The position numbers and the translations under genes were made by a program. DNA of 64,000 bases from contig JAIKWY010000049.1 in assembly GCA_024684395.1 (NCBI GenBank), forward strand, positions 102,900 to 166,899. The letters run 5' to 3'. Source of the DNA: Oscillospiraceae bacterium (GTDB taxonomy: Bacteria > Bacillota > Clostridia > Oscillospirales > Ruminococcaceae). This document shows, piece by piece, positions 34,358-41,584 of this stretch. The notes beneath the pieces were generated by a model that saw only the letters and a program-made list of their open reading frames with translations, searched no databases and was not told the origin of the DNA. Each line of letters begins with the position of its first letter. The first letter of the stretch is position 1.

Positions 34358-34530
34358 CGCCCGGGCGGGCAGAGGCAGTATCAGGCATCCTGTCAGGGAA
34401 GACCGGGATCGTGCGGTCTGAGTGCGGTTTATCGCCCGTGCCATGCTTCACAGAGGCACGAAGCATGATGTAACAGATCATAATTTGCGGGGAGCCCCCG
34501 CTGGCAGGATTCTCCCAATGCCGCTTTGCG
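34358..34530 (+). repeat. Dispersed repeat A, left of the AT-rich cassette
   Basis: Noncoding DNA with GCATCCTGTCAGG and GGGGAGCCCCCGCTGGCA, both also present in the Ter-operon spacer (6348-6400) in the same order of features. It ends in a small hairpin (GCCGC-TTT-GCGGC) where the 42-bp inverted repeat begins. Confidence 0.65.
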
Positions 34531-34572
34531 GCAAAGGTCGAATAGGTGTCTTGCTAAATCAGAATTTGTAGA
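34531..34572 (+). repeat. Left arm of 42-bp perfect inverted repeat
   Basis: This arm begins GCAAAGGTCGAATAGGTGTC and ends at CAGAATTTGTAGA. It is perfectly complementary to 35400-35441 on the other side of the hydrolase gene. Confidence 0.92.
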
Positions 34573-34587
34573 CTTCAAATCAGATTT

Positions 34588-35361
34588 TCAATCGCAGACT
34601 TTTCTCAGCATCTGAAGATATTCCTCTGTGTTTCTTACAGAATAAGTCATGTGACCATAACCGCAAACGATCTTGAACTTTGCATTTGGATATGCGGTTT
34701 TTACCAGTTTATAGCATGTCTTATATGCTTTCTCTTCCTTTGCATAAAAAAAATGCATTTTCTGCTGCTCATTTTTTGAAAACACAGGGTAATCGAAGGT
34801 ATAGCAACATTCATTCTCGGCTTTGATACTTTGATCGGTCAAATATGGCGCAACCTCAATGCAACCAGCAATCAAGGAACGTAAGCTTTCCGTATCGCCA
34901 TTGGTGAACTTTTCAAGAAACTTCCAGGACATAACCTCTTCTATAGTTTTATCCCTCATCATGCCAATCATAGTTTTGAACTTAAAATACATAAACGCCT
35001 TATAAGGCTTCGACAATTTGATGCATGGTGCTCCATCGAAAAATGCTTTGTCAACATGAAAGCCTGTCTGTACAAGCTGATGCATAAGTTCGATGCCTAC
35101 CTCACCTCCCATGGATTGTCCGTAGATCATCCTTACAGAATTTATATTCTTCTCTCTAAGATACGCTGCAATCTCTCCGGCTTCCTTCTGTCTGGTAGTG
35201 AATACGCTATTCCCATAGTGACCATTATAATCTCCGGTTATAATACAGTAATCATCCTTTAGGTCTTTATAAAGATAGTCCAGCGCCCTTGACGGGCAAA
35301 ACGATCCTGGCAGCATAACTATGACAGGGTTATTTTCCTTTCCGTATGTATAGAATTTCAA
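34588..35361 (-). CDS. Alpha/beta hydrolase, AT-rich, probably acquired
   Basis: A 257-residue alpha/beta-hydrolase-fold protein. The nucleophile elbow is YGQSMGGEVG (Ser near residue 85), the oxyanion region is VIVMLPGSFCPS, and the catalytic His is in VCGYGHMTYS near the C-terminus. Small-molecule esterase, lipase or thioesterase activity is possible; the substrate is unknown. The start is TTG (35361) with AAGGAGG nine bases upstream; no ATG fits the binding site. Base composition and codon choice (many A/T-ending codons) differ sharply from neighbours, and the gene sits between inverted repeats, both signs of transfer. Confidence 0.82.
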   Translation of the reverse strand: MKFYTYGKENNPVIVMLPGSFCPSRALDYLYKDLKDDYCIITGDYNGHYGNSVFTTRQKEAGEIAAYLREKNINSVRMIYGQSMGGEVGIELMHQLVQTGFHVDKAFFDGAPCIKLSKPYKAFMYFKFKTMIGMMRDKTIEEVMSWKFLEKFTNGDTESLRSLIAGCIEVAPYLTDQSIKAENECCYTFDYPVFSKNEQQKMHFFYAKEEKAYKTCYKLVKTAYPNAKFKIVCGYGHMTYSVRNTEEYLQMLRKVCD

Positions 35362-35399
35362 TTCACAATGCCTCCTTAAAAGTCAGACTTTTCCTCATT

Positions 35400-35441
35400 T
35401 CTACAAATTCTGATTTAGCAAGACACCTATTCGACCTTTGC
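35400..35441 (-). repeat. Right arm of 42-bp perfect inverted repeat
   Basis: Starts TCTACAAATTCTGATTTAGC and is the exact reverse complement of 34531-34572. Confidence 0.92.
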
Positions 35442-35709
35442 GCCGTAAGGCGCAAAGGGAGCAAGCGGTAAACTGCATTCACAGCGCAAGATCAGGACTA
35501 CCCTTGCCGGATGCCTGACAATGCGTCTGCCCTGTGCGGGCACGCACAAATTCCGATCTATCTCCCCAATAGCATTGCTCCCTTTGCGAAGCATTGGGAG
35601 CAAGCGGTAAACCGCATTCACAACGCAAGATCGGGACTACCCTTGCCGGGTGCCTGACAATGCGTCTGCCCTGTGCGGGCACGCACCGTCTGCCAGCGGG
35701 GGCTCCCCG
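35442..35709 (-). repeat. Dispersed repeat A, right of the cassette, with internal tandem copy
   Basis: Two 91-base direct repeats (35457-35547 and 35596-35686) begin GGGAGCAAGCGGTAAA and end GCGGGCACGCAC. I see only a few differences between them. The block ends with TCTGCCAGCGGGGGCTCCCC next to the substrate-binding-protein gene. On the minus strand it matches the Ter-operon spacer at 6345-6475. Confidence 0.85.
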
Positions 35710-35710
35710 C

Positions 35711-37357
35711 CTATTGGAAATGCTTTGCCTCCCGCAGGTAGACCGCCCCTGTGAACGGGTCATACCGTACATCCTCATTGCCGTCTGTGGTCACAAGGTA
35801 GGTATTCTTGTACAGCAGCGGGATGAAGCAAGCCGATTCGAGGAAGGTCTTCTCCGCCTCGCCGTAGAGTGCGATGCTGTCGGAGCGCTGCGCCGCCTTG
35901 CCGGGAGCCGCAAACGCTGCCGCATATGCCGCATATGCCTCCTCGCTGGTGCCGAGCATGTCGCAGTTTTCGAGGAGCTTCGTCAGCACGGCATCACAGC
36001 TGTTAGTGTCCGGCTTCAAGCCCCAGAGGGCGATGCTGTAGTCGCCCGATGCGATCCGCCGGTCAAATTCCTCTGGCGAGACCGTCTCTATACCTATATA
36101 ATAGCCGAACAGATCCTGCCACCCCTGGCAGACCGAGAGCAGCGCCTCGGTATCGAGCACCGTGCTCGGGATCAAAATCTGCATGGTGCTGGTGCGCAGC
36201 CCGAGATCCTTGTCCGCCTCATTGAAAAGCTCCTTGGCATATTCTGGCTGGTAGGGGAGCGCCGTCTGTTCATCGGCATAGAGCTCCCGGAACGAGCGCC
36301 CGAGGAGCGTCACCCCCGGCGGGATCACGCCGTATGCCGCCGTCATATCCTCCGAAAGCTCCGGCAGCATGGCACTCCGGTCGATGCTCCGGGCAAGCGC
36401 CTGCCGGAAGTCCTCGTTCCGGGTGCGTGCCTTCTCCTGGTTGAAGATGAGCCCGAGCGTCTCGGCACGGTAGCTCTGGATCACATAGTCCTTGGAGCCG
36501 GCGTATTCCTTCGGATAGGTATCCGTGAGGAAAATATCCGAGCTCCCCTCCGCAAAATCCGTCACGGCTTCCTCACGGGAATGCATGATATTGAATTGCA
36601 GATTGCTCGGGAAGACGGCATCCTTGTCGTAGTAGAGCTTGTTCCGGCGGCAGGTGATGAAGTTGCCGCCGCCGTACTGGTCATAGACCCATTTGGTCAG
36701 ATAGAACGGCCCGTTGCAGAGGATCGTCTTGTCATTGAGCCCGTAGCGCCCGTCCGTCGATTCAAAGAAGTGCTGGCTGCACGGCACAGCGCAGCTTCTT
36801 GCGAGCAGGCTGAGAAAATCCGGCTCCGGATAGGCAAGCTCGATCTCGAGCGTCGTGGCATCCGGCGCATTGACCCCGAGCGCATCCACACCCATATCGC
36901 CCGCCGTGATGGCAGCGGCATTCCGGATGCAGGCAAAATCCTCCGCAAACGGCGAATACTGCCCCGGATCGACCAGCCGCTTGAAGGCGAAGACATAATC
37001 CTTCGCCGTCACCCGGTCAGCCCGTTCCGGATCCGTGTCGGCATTGTACCAGTAGCAGTCGTCCCGGAGCGTGAAGGTATAGTGCAGCCCGTTCTTGGAA
37101 ACGGCATAGCTCTTCGCCTCCGCACAGACCGGATTCCCGGCGGCGTCGAGCCGCATCAGCCCCTCCATCGTGTTGGCGAGGACGGCAGCCGCATAGGGAT
37201 TGTCGGTATACTGCGGATCCAGGCAGCCCGGGTTGCTTTCGAGCGTACAGGTAAACTGAAAGCCTGCACCGGTGTTCTCCTTGCGGCTGCATCCGGACAG
37301 GCAAAAGACACCGCACAGCACAGCGGCTGCGGCAGCGCACAAACGTCGTATCAACAT
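35711..37357 (-). CDS. Peptide-type ABC transporter substrate-binding lipoprotein
   Basis: A 548-residue family 5 (OppA/DppA-like) extracytoplasmic binding protein. The lipobox is LSGC (Cys at about residue 23). The family signatures LDPQYTDNPYAAAVLANTMEGL, GLHYTFTLRDDCYW and TAKDYVFAFKRLVDP are clear, as is NGPFYLTKW. It would capture oligopeptides or similar ligands for an ABC importer. No permease or ATPase genes adjoin it, so it must use components encoded elsewhere. GAAGGAGA precedes the ATG; a promoter lies at 37404-37432. Confidence 0.93.
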   Translation of the reverse strand: MLIRRLCAAAAAVLCGVFCLSGCSRKENTGAGFQFTCTLESNPGCLDPQYTDNPYAAAVLANTMEGLMRLDAAGNPVCAEAKSYAVSKNGLHYTFTLRDDCYWYNADTDPERADRVTAKDYVFAFKRLVDPGQYSPFAEDFACIRNAAAITAGDMGVDALGVNAPDATTLEIELAYPEPDFLSLLARSCAVPCSQHFFESTDGRYGLNDKTILCNGPFYLTKWVYDQYGGGNFITCRRNKLYYDKDAVFPSNLQFNIMHSREEAVTDFAEGSSDIFLTDTYPKEYAGSKDYVIQSYRAETLGLIFNQEKARTRNEDFRQALARSIDRSAMLPELSEDMTAAYGVIPPGVTLLGRSFRELYADEQTALPYQPEYAKELFNEADKDLGLRTSTMQILIPSTVLDTEALLSVCQGWQDLFGYYIGIETVSPEEFDRRIASGDYSIALWGLKPDTNSCDAVLTKLLENCDMLGTSEEAYAAYAAAFAAPGKAAQRSDSIALYGEAEKTFLESACFIPLLYKNTYLVTTDGNEDVRYDPFTGAVYLREAKHFQ

Positions 37358-37403
37358 GGTATCTCCTTCTTTGTTCCGAAAATGTCTTTCATTTCATATT
37401 TAT

Positions 37404-37432
37404 ATTATACCATTTATGAACAAGAATCGCAA
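37404..37432 (-). promoter_or_regulatory. Promoter of the substrate-binding protein gene
   Basis: On the minus strand, TTGCGA, 17 bases, TATAAT. Confidence 0.7.
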
Positions 37433-37474
37433 CCGTTTTCGGCACTTTAATTTTATTTTTTTTTAAAAAAACTA

Positions 37475-37503
37475 TTGACAAAATATGAACTACATGCTAT
37501 AAT
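37475..37503 (+). promoter_or_regulatory. Promoter of the first pilin-like gene
   Basis: Consensus TTGACA and TATAAT, 17 bases apart, with extended TG; an A/T-rich run precedes it and may act as an UP element. Confidence 0.85.
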
Positions 37504-37578
37504 ATAAGCTAAGAAACCAGAACATCATGGTTCGCCGGGCATAAGACAGACGCATATTATTGCGAAGGGGGAATCATT

Positions 37579-38049
37579 ATGAGAAACAGAAGGATCAAAG
37601 GATTTACGCTTGTTGAACTGATCGTAGTCATTGCGATCATCGCTGTATTGGCTGGAATTTTGGTTCCCACGATGCTGGGATATGTGAATAAGTCCAAGTT
37701 CTCCAATGCCAATGCAACCGCAAAAACGCTCTATAATGCGACGATGACAGCCTGCCGTGAAGCAGATGTCATCAAGCCCATCCCGCCCGATTACTACTCG
37801 AACGTGGCTGCCAACGGCACCGTTTATGATATCCTCAACGAGTATATCTACGAGTATTTCGACAAGGCGGAGGACGTCGATTGGTGCGTCAGCATCAAGA
37901 ATGATATGCCGGTCGGCACCGCCATCCGCAAGGAAGCAGGCGACCCGTATGTCGGCACGCACCCGTTTGTCAACAACGTGAGAAAGCCCAACGTGTCTCT
38001 GAAGGGCGACAACGGCGCAGCACACTTCGGCGAGACCGGTCAATGGTGA
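37579..38049 (+). CDS. Type IV pilin-like protein 1
   Basis: A 156-residue prepilin-like protein. The N-terminal motif KGFTLVELIVVIAIIAVL has the prepilin peptidase site (Gly-Phe), Glu at mature position 5 and the hydrophobic helix. The globular part is short and contains a cysteine in DVDWCVSIKND. It may be a pseudopilin or a minor pilin. No pilus ATPase, platform protein or peptidase is encoded nearby. A GAAGGGGG site precedes the ATG. Confidence 0.88.
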   Translation: MRNRRIKGFTLVELIVVIAIIAVLAGILVPTMLGYVNKSKFSNANATAKTLYNATMTACREADVIKPIPPDYYSNVAANGTVYDILNEYIYEYFDKAEDVDWCVSIKNDMPVGTAIRKEAGDPYVGTHPFVNNVRKPNVSLKGDNGAAHFGETGQW

Positions 38050-38112
38050 TGTTGCATTAAAACACGGTGCGTAATTTGTACAAACTGATTTGGTAATATT
38101 CCAAAAAAACGG

Positions 38113-38141
38113 TTGACAATCCCGGCGAAAAATGGTATACT
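38113..38141 (+). promoter_or_regulatory. Promoter of the second pilin-like gene
   Basis: TTGACA, 17 bases, TATACT with extended TG. Confidence 0.8.
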
Positions 38142-38199
38142 ATAATTGTGAATGCTTTTTGAACACGCACAAAAACGTGGAGAACTGTGAGGTGCTTTT

Positions 38200-38814
38200 A
38201 TGAATATGAAGAAAAGACGGGTGAAGGGCTTCACTCTGATCGAATTGATCATCGTCATTGCGATCATCGGTATCCTGCTGTCGATCCTTGCGCCTACGAT
38301 GAGCGCATATTTCCGCAGATCCAGACTCAAGACGGCAAATGCAGATGCCAAGCTCGTTTACAATGCTGCACAGACCTATGCGCAGAACTTTATGGCGATC
38401 GACCGTACCAGAGCATCCGGCGATGAGAGCCTGATGAGCGGTACTGTGATCGTATCCTACAATGCCGAGGATCATTCTATCCATTACGGCACGGTTTACG
38501 GCACGCTCAACACCACCCCGGCTACGGATACGAACACGCTCCATGCAGCGGACATCCAGGGCTTCGTTGAGTATGTCAACAAGACCGTTTCCGAGGGTGA
38601 CCGCAAGAACTGGTGTGTCGCTGTTGAGGGTTACATGGTAAAGGGCAGCATCGCTGCAAACAGCCAGTCTACCAACATCGTAGGCTTCTACTCCTCCAAC
38701 CATGCACAGGCAACAGAGGCTTCCAACCAGGGCTACAGCAACTGGCTGACCGGCAACACTGCCGACGGTCTCCTGAACACTGTCTTCGAGGTGACCAAGG
38801 AGTACGACAAGTGA
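38200..38814 (+). CDS. Type IV pilin-like protein 2
   Basis: A 204-residue prepilin-like protein with KGFTLIELIIVIAIIGILLS. The head is larger than in the first pilin and shares the KNWCVAVEGYMVKGSIA / DWCVSIKNDMPVGTAI pattern with it, so they are paralogues. Each has its own strong promoter, which suggests abundant and independently set expression. Start ATG 38200 (an ATG two codons later is possible). Confidence 0.88.
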   Translation: MNMKKRRVKGFTLIELIIVIAIIGILLSILAPTMSAYFRRSRLKTANADAKLVYNAAQTYAQNFMAIDRTRASGDESLMSGTVIVSYNAEDHSIHYGTVYGTLNTTPATDTNTLHAADIQGFVEYVNKTVSEGDRKNWCVAVEGYMVKGSIAANSQSTNIVGFYSSNHAQATEASNQGYSNWLTGNTADGLLNTVFEVTKEYDK

Positions 38815-38851
38815 TCAGCCGCAAGGCTGCGCTATAAGACGCACATATGAC

Positions 38852-38880
38852 GAAAAAGCTGGTTTTGTGCCGGCTTTTTC
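38852..38880 (+). terminator. Terminator after the second pilin-like gene
   Basis: GAAAAAGCTGG / CCGGCTTTTTC arms (one G-U pair) with T-run. Confidence 0.7.
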
Positions 38881-38911
38881 TGTGTTTATCCGGTAAGGAT
38901 GAAAGGAGAAC

Positions 38912-40129
38912 ATGATGATGAAACGAAAGCTGATTTTTCCGCTCGTACTGGCACTGATGCTGACCGGCTGCGGCAGCGCACCGGTACATGTGACCGATTC
39001 CGAGCTGGAGGAGCTGCACTCTGCCGCACTTGCCACAGATACAGAAAGCCAGGGCACTGAGACAGAGAAGCAGACCGCCGAGCTCACCGAGGAGCAGACC
39101 GCCGAGGAGCTCACCGAAGCTCCCACCGAGCCCACCACGGAAGAGCCCACCGAACCGACCACTGAGGAGCCGACCGAGCCCACGACGGAGGAACCGACTG
39201 TTCCGCCGCTCGATGCCCCGGACGGCGCCGTGAATATGCAGAGCGGCTGTCTCGTTGTCAACAGCGGCACCGACCATGCCCGTGCCATCGAGCTTTGCGG
39301 TGGCAACATGAATGTCGGCGCACGCTTTGCGAATGTCATCTCGTCCTTCAAGAACAAGATCGGCGATGTCAATGTCTGGTGCATGGTCGTGCCGACTTCG
39401 GCAGCGTTCTATGTGCCGGAGGGCTACCAGGACAAGACCTGCGACCAGAAGGCGCAGTATGACAACATCGTCGCCAACCTCAGCAATGGCGTGCAGGGCG
39501 TTCCGGTCTATGATGCCGAGCTGATGCATCGCAACGAGGAGACCTACTCCCGCACCGACTACCACTGGCAGCCCCTCGGCGCCTACTATGCAGCAGCGGA
39601 GTTTGCCAAGGTCGCAGACGTGCCGTTCGCAGACCTGAGCACCTATGACAAGGTCGTGCGTGAGGGCTATGTTGGCGCATTTGCAAGGGTCAACAAGATC
39701 AGCGAGCTCAACAACGCCGCAGAGTGCTTCACCTACTACAAGCCCTCGAACCTGAGCTCTGTCAACTGCACCTACTTCAACAACGACCTCTCCGGCGAGC
39801 GCAGCGGGAAGATGTTCTTCGAGGACAACGGCATCAGCTCGAGCTACACCGTTTTCATCGGCACGGATGACTGCATCTTCAAGGCAGAGACCCCCGTTGA
39901 CAACGGCAGAGTGCTCGTCATCTTCAAGGACAGCTACGGCAACGCCCTCGTTCCGTTCCTGACCGAGTCCTTCTCCAAGATCTACCTCTGCGACTTCCGC
40001 TATTTCAACACCAACGCAGCCACCCTCTGCTCCAATGTCGGTGCAACGGACGTGCTCTTTGCCATGTCCACGGTCGCTGTGACCTCCTCCGGCAAGGTAG
40101 ATACGCTTGCAGGAAATCTCGGTGTATAG
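38912..40129 (+). CDS. DHHW-family SGNH-like lipoprotein
   Basis: A 405-residue lipoprotein with lipobox LTGC and a Glu/Thr/Pro linker of repeated EEPTEPTT units (about residues 60-95). The globular domain matches DHHW/AlgX-like SGNH-fold proteins: RTDYHWQPLGAYYAA (DYHW in place of DHHW) and FKDSYGNALVPFL, where Asp and Ser would be catalytic. These proteins are often linked to O-acetylation of extracellular polysaccharide. Activity here is inferred. Three successive ATG codons (38912, 38915, 38918) follow AAAGGAG. Confidence 0.82.
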   Translation: MMMKRKLIFPLVLALMLTGCGSAPVHVTDSELEELHSAALATDTESQGTETEKQTAELTEEQTAEELTEAPTEPTTEEPTEPTTEEPTEPTTEEPTVPPLDAPDGAVNMQSGCLVVNSGTDHARAIELCGGNMNVGARFANVISSFKNKIGDVNVWCMVVPTSAAFYVPEGYQDKTCDQKAQYDNIVANLSNGVQGVPVYDAELMHRNEETYSRTDYHWQPLGAYYAAAEFAKVADVPFADLSTYDKVVREGYVGAFARVNKISELNNAAECFTYYKPSNLSSVNCTYFNNDLSGERSGKMFFEDNGISSSYTVFIGTDDCIFKAETPVDNGRVLVIFKDSYGNALVPFLTESFSKIYLCDFRYFNTNAATLCSNVGATDVLFAMSTVAVTSSGKVDTLAGNLGV

Positions 40130-40424
40130 CTGGAAATCGGTTTTGCTGTCATTTTTGGTAAAAACCGGGTACTACAAAATGTAAAACTTCGTTCATATCT
40201 TTTCCACATATTCGCAAACAGGCGTGACTTCGTGGGTTCTCCACCGTTTCCACAGAGTTTTCAACAAATGACAATTTGGAAACAACGCCGTTTTCCACCC
40301 CGTGTTGAAAAACCGGTGGAAAGTTTTTGAATACCTACTGTATATTGCAACGCCCGGCTGCCTACACTATAGGCATGACCGGGCTGCTTTGTACCAGCCG
40401 TCGGAGTTTGCAGCAGCAGAAAGG
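40130..40424. other. Noncoding spacer with DnaA-box-like sites and a hairpin
   Basis: TTTTCCACA (40200-40208) fits the DnaA-box consensus; GTTTCCACA (40246-40254) and TTTTCCACC (40291-40299) are one-base variants. TTTTCCACC also pairs with GGTGGAAAG (about 40315-40323) to form a hairpin. An open frame from 40302 crosses this hairpin but lacks a binding site there. Confidence 0.4.
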
Positions 40425-40688
40425 ATGATGAACGTGATCAAGGGCGTCAGCCGCCGAATCATCGAGATCAACCGCCCGGAGAGCCCTTATTTCGAGCGGG
40501 CAGTGCTCTACCTCCGCCCGGAGATGAGCGATGCGCCGCTCCGTACCGCACAGCTTGCGGCGGAGCGCTATCTCGGCGAAGTCTCCCCGAAACAGCATCA
40601 CTTCTGCCTGCGTGGATGGGCGTGGTTCGCACTGGGCATGGCAGTGTCCGGCAGCGGCACGGCGCTGGCATTTCTGCTAAATCACTGA
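40425..40688 (+). CDS. Small protein with C-terminal membrane segment
   Basis: A protein of about 87 residues (85 if GTG 40434 is used, which sits nine bases after AAAGG). It begins VIKGVSRRIIEINRPESPYFERAVLYLRPE and ends with a hydrophobic segment (AWFALGMAVSGSGTALAFLL). The arrangement suggests a cytoplasmic basic domain tethered to the membrane. I do not recognise a characterised family. The longer reading from 40302 is less likely. Confidence 0.65.
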   Translation: MMNVIKGVSRRIIEINRPESPYFERAVLYLRPEMSDAPLRTAQLAAERYLGEVSPKQHHFCLRGWAWFALGMAVSGSGTALAFLLNH

Positions 40689-40767
40689 AAAATCCTGCCG
40701 GCTCCTGAAAAAAACGGATATCTCGCAGGATAGATGTGAACTTTTTAGAAAGAAGTGAAAAAAGCAC

Positions 40768-40796
40768 TTGTAATTTATTTGTAACCATGTTATAAT
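40768..40796 (+). promoter_or_regulatory. Promoter of the rlmB gene run
   Basis: TTGTAA, 17 bases, TATAAT with an extended TG. Confidence 0.78.
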
Positions 40797-40845
40797 AATA
40801 AGGTATACAAGAATTGAGAAATACAGACGTAATGGAGCTGAGACT

Positions 40846-41574
40846 ATGCCTGAAAAGGAAAATCTGATCATCGGCAGGAATCCCGTCCGTGAAGCGCTGC
40901 GCAGCGGACAGCCGATCGATACAGTATTTGTGAGCGCCGGAGCGAACCTCGGAGAGATCCGTGAGCTTGCCAGAGAAGCCGGTGCCGTTGTGAAGACCGT
41001 CAATGAACAGAAGTTGTCGCAGCTTGCAGAGGGCGGCGTACACCAGGGCGTTGTGGCGCTCGGTGCATGTGCGAAGTATGCAAGTCTCGAGGATCTGCTG
41101 GAAGTCTCCGCAAAGAAGGGGACAAAGCCGTTTCTCATCATCTGCGATGAGATCGAGGATCCGCATAATCTGGGTGCCATCATCCGTACCGCCGAGACAG
41201 CAGGTGCGGACGGCATCATCATCCCCAAGCGCCGCAGTGCCATGCTCAGCCCGACGGTCTACAAGACCTCTGCGGGCGCAGCGAGCTATCTGCCGGTCGC
41301 AAGGGTACCCAACATCGCCGCAGCCATCGACCGCCTGAAAAAAGAGGGCATCTGGATCTACGGCACCGACATGAACGGGAGCCTGTACACCGAGACGAGC
41401 TTTGACGGCGCACTGGCGCTGGTCATCGGCTCCGAGGGTACGGGCATGAGCCGTCTGGTACGGGAAAAGTGCGACTTTCTCGTGAAACTGCCGATGCTGG
41501 GGAAGATCACCTCGCTGAATGCATCCGTGGCAGCGGGTATTTTTATGTATGAAGTGGTTCGTCAGAGAGGATGA
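40846..41574 (+). CDS. rlmB: 23S rRNA 2'-O-methyltransferase, SpoU/RlmB family
   Basis: A 242-residue SPOUT methyltransferase. An N-terminal substrate-binding domain (IIGRNPVREAL, GVHQGVVA) precedes the knotted SAM-binding domain with DEIEDPHNLGAIIRTAE, LVIGSEGTGMS and LPMLGKITSLNASVAAG, the three SpoU motifs. It methylates ribose of a 23S rRNA guanosine (RlmB) or a related site. It heads a run of same-strand genes; the next begins 10 bases after its stop. Confidence 0.95.
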   Translation: MPEKENLIIGRNPVREALRSGQPIDTVFVSAGANLGEIRELAREAGAVVKTVNEQKLSQLAEGGVHQGVVALGACAKYASLEDLLEVSAKKGTKPFLIICDEIEDPHNLGAIIRTAETAGADGIIIPKRRSAMLSPTVYKTSAGAASYLPVARVPNIAAAIDRLKKEGIWIYGTDMNGSLYTETSFDGALALVIGSEGTGMSRLVREKCDFLVKLPMLGKITSLNASVAAGIFMYEVVRQRG

Positions 41575-41584
41575 GTTTACATAA

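Larger units (their letters stand above)
34531..35441. mobile_element. Candidate mobile cassette: AT-rich gene between inverted repeats
   Basis: A 911-bp unit bounded by perfect 42-bp inverted repeats and itself lying between inverted copies of dispersed repeat A. The single enclosed gene is much richer in A+T than its surroundings (two 60-base lines counted at 35% and 37% G+C). No transposase is present, so it would need a helper if it is a MITE-like or cargo element. Flanking target duplications were not identified. Confidence 0.55.

Noticed and set aside
40200..40323. Chromosomal replication origin
   Set aside because: Only one exact DnaA box, no AT-rich unwinding region of note, and no dnaA, dnaN or rpmH nearby.
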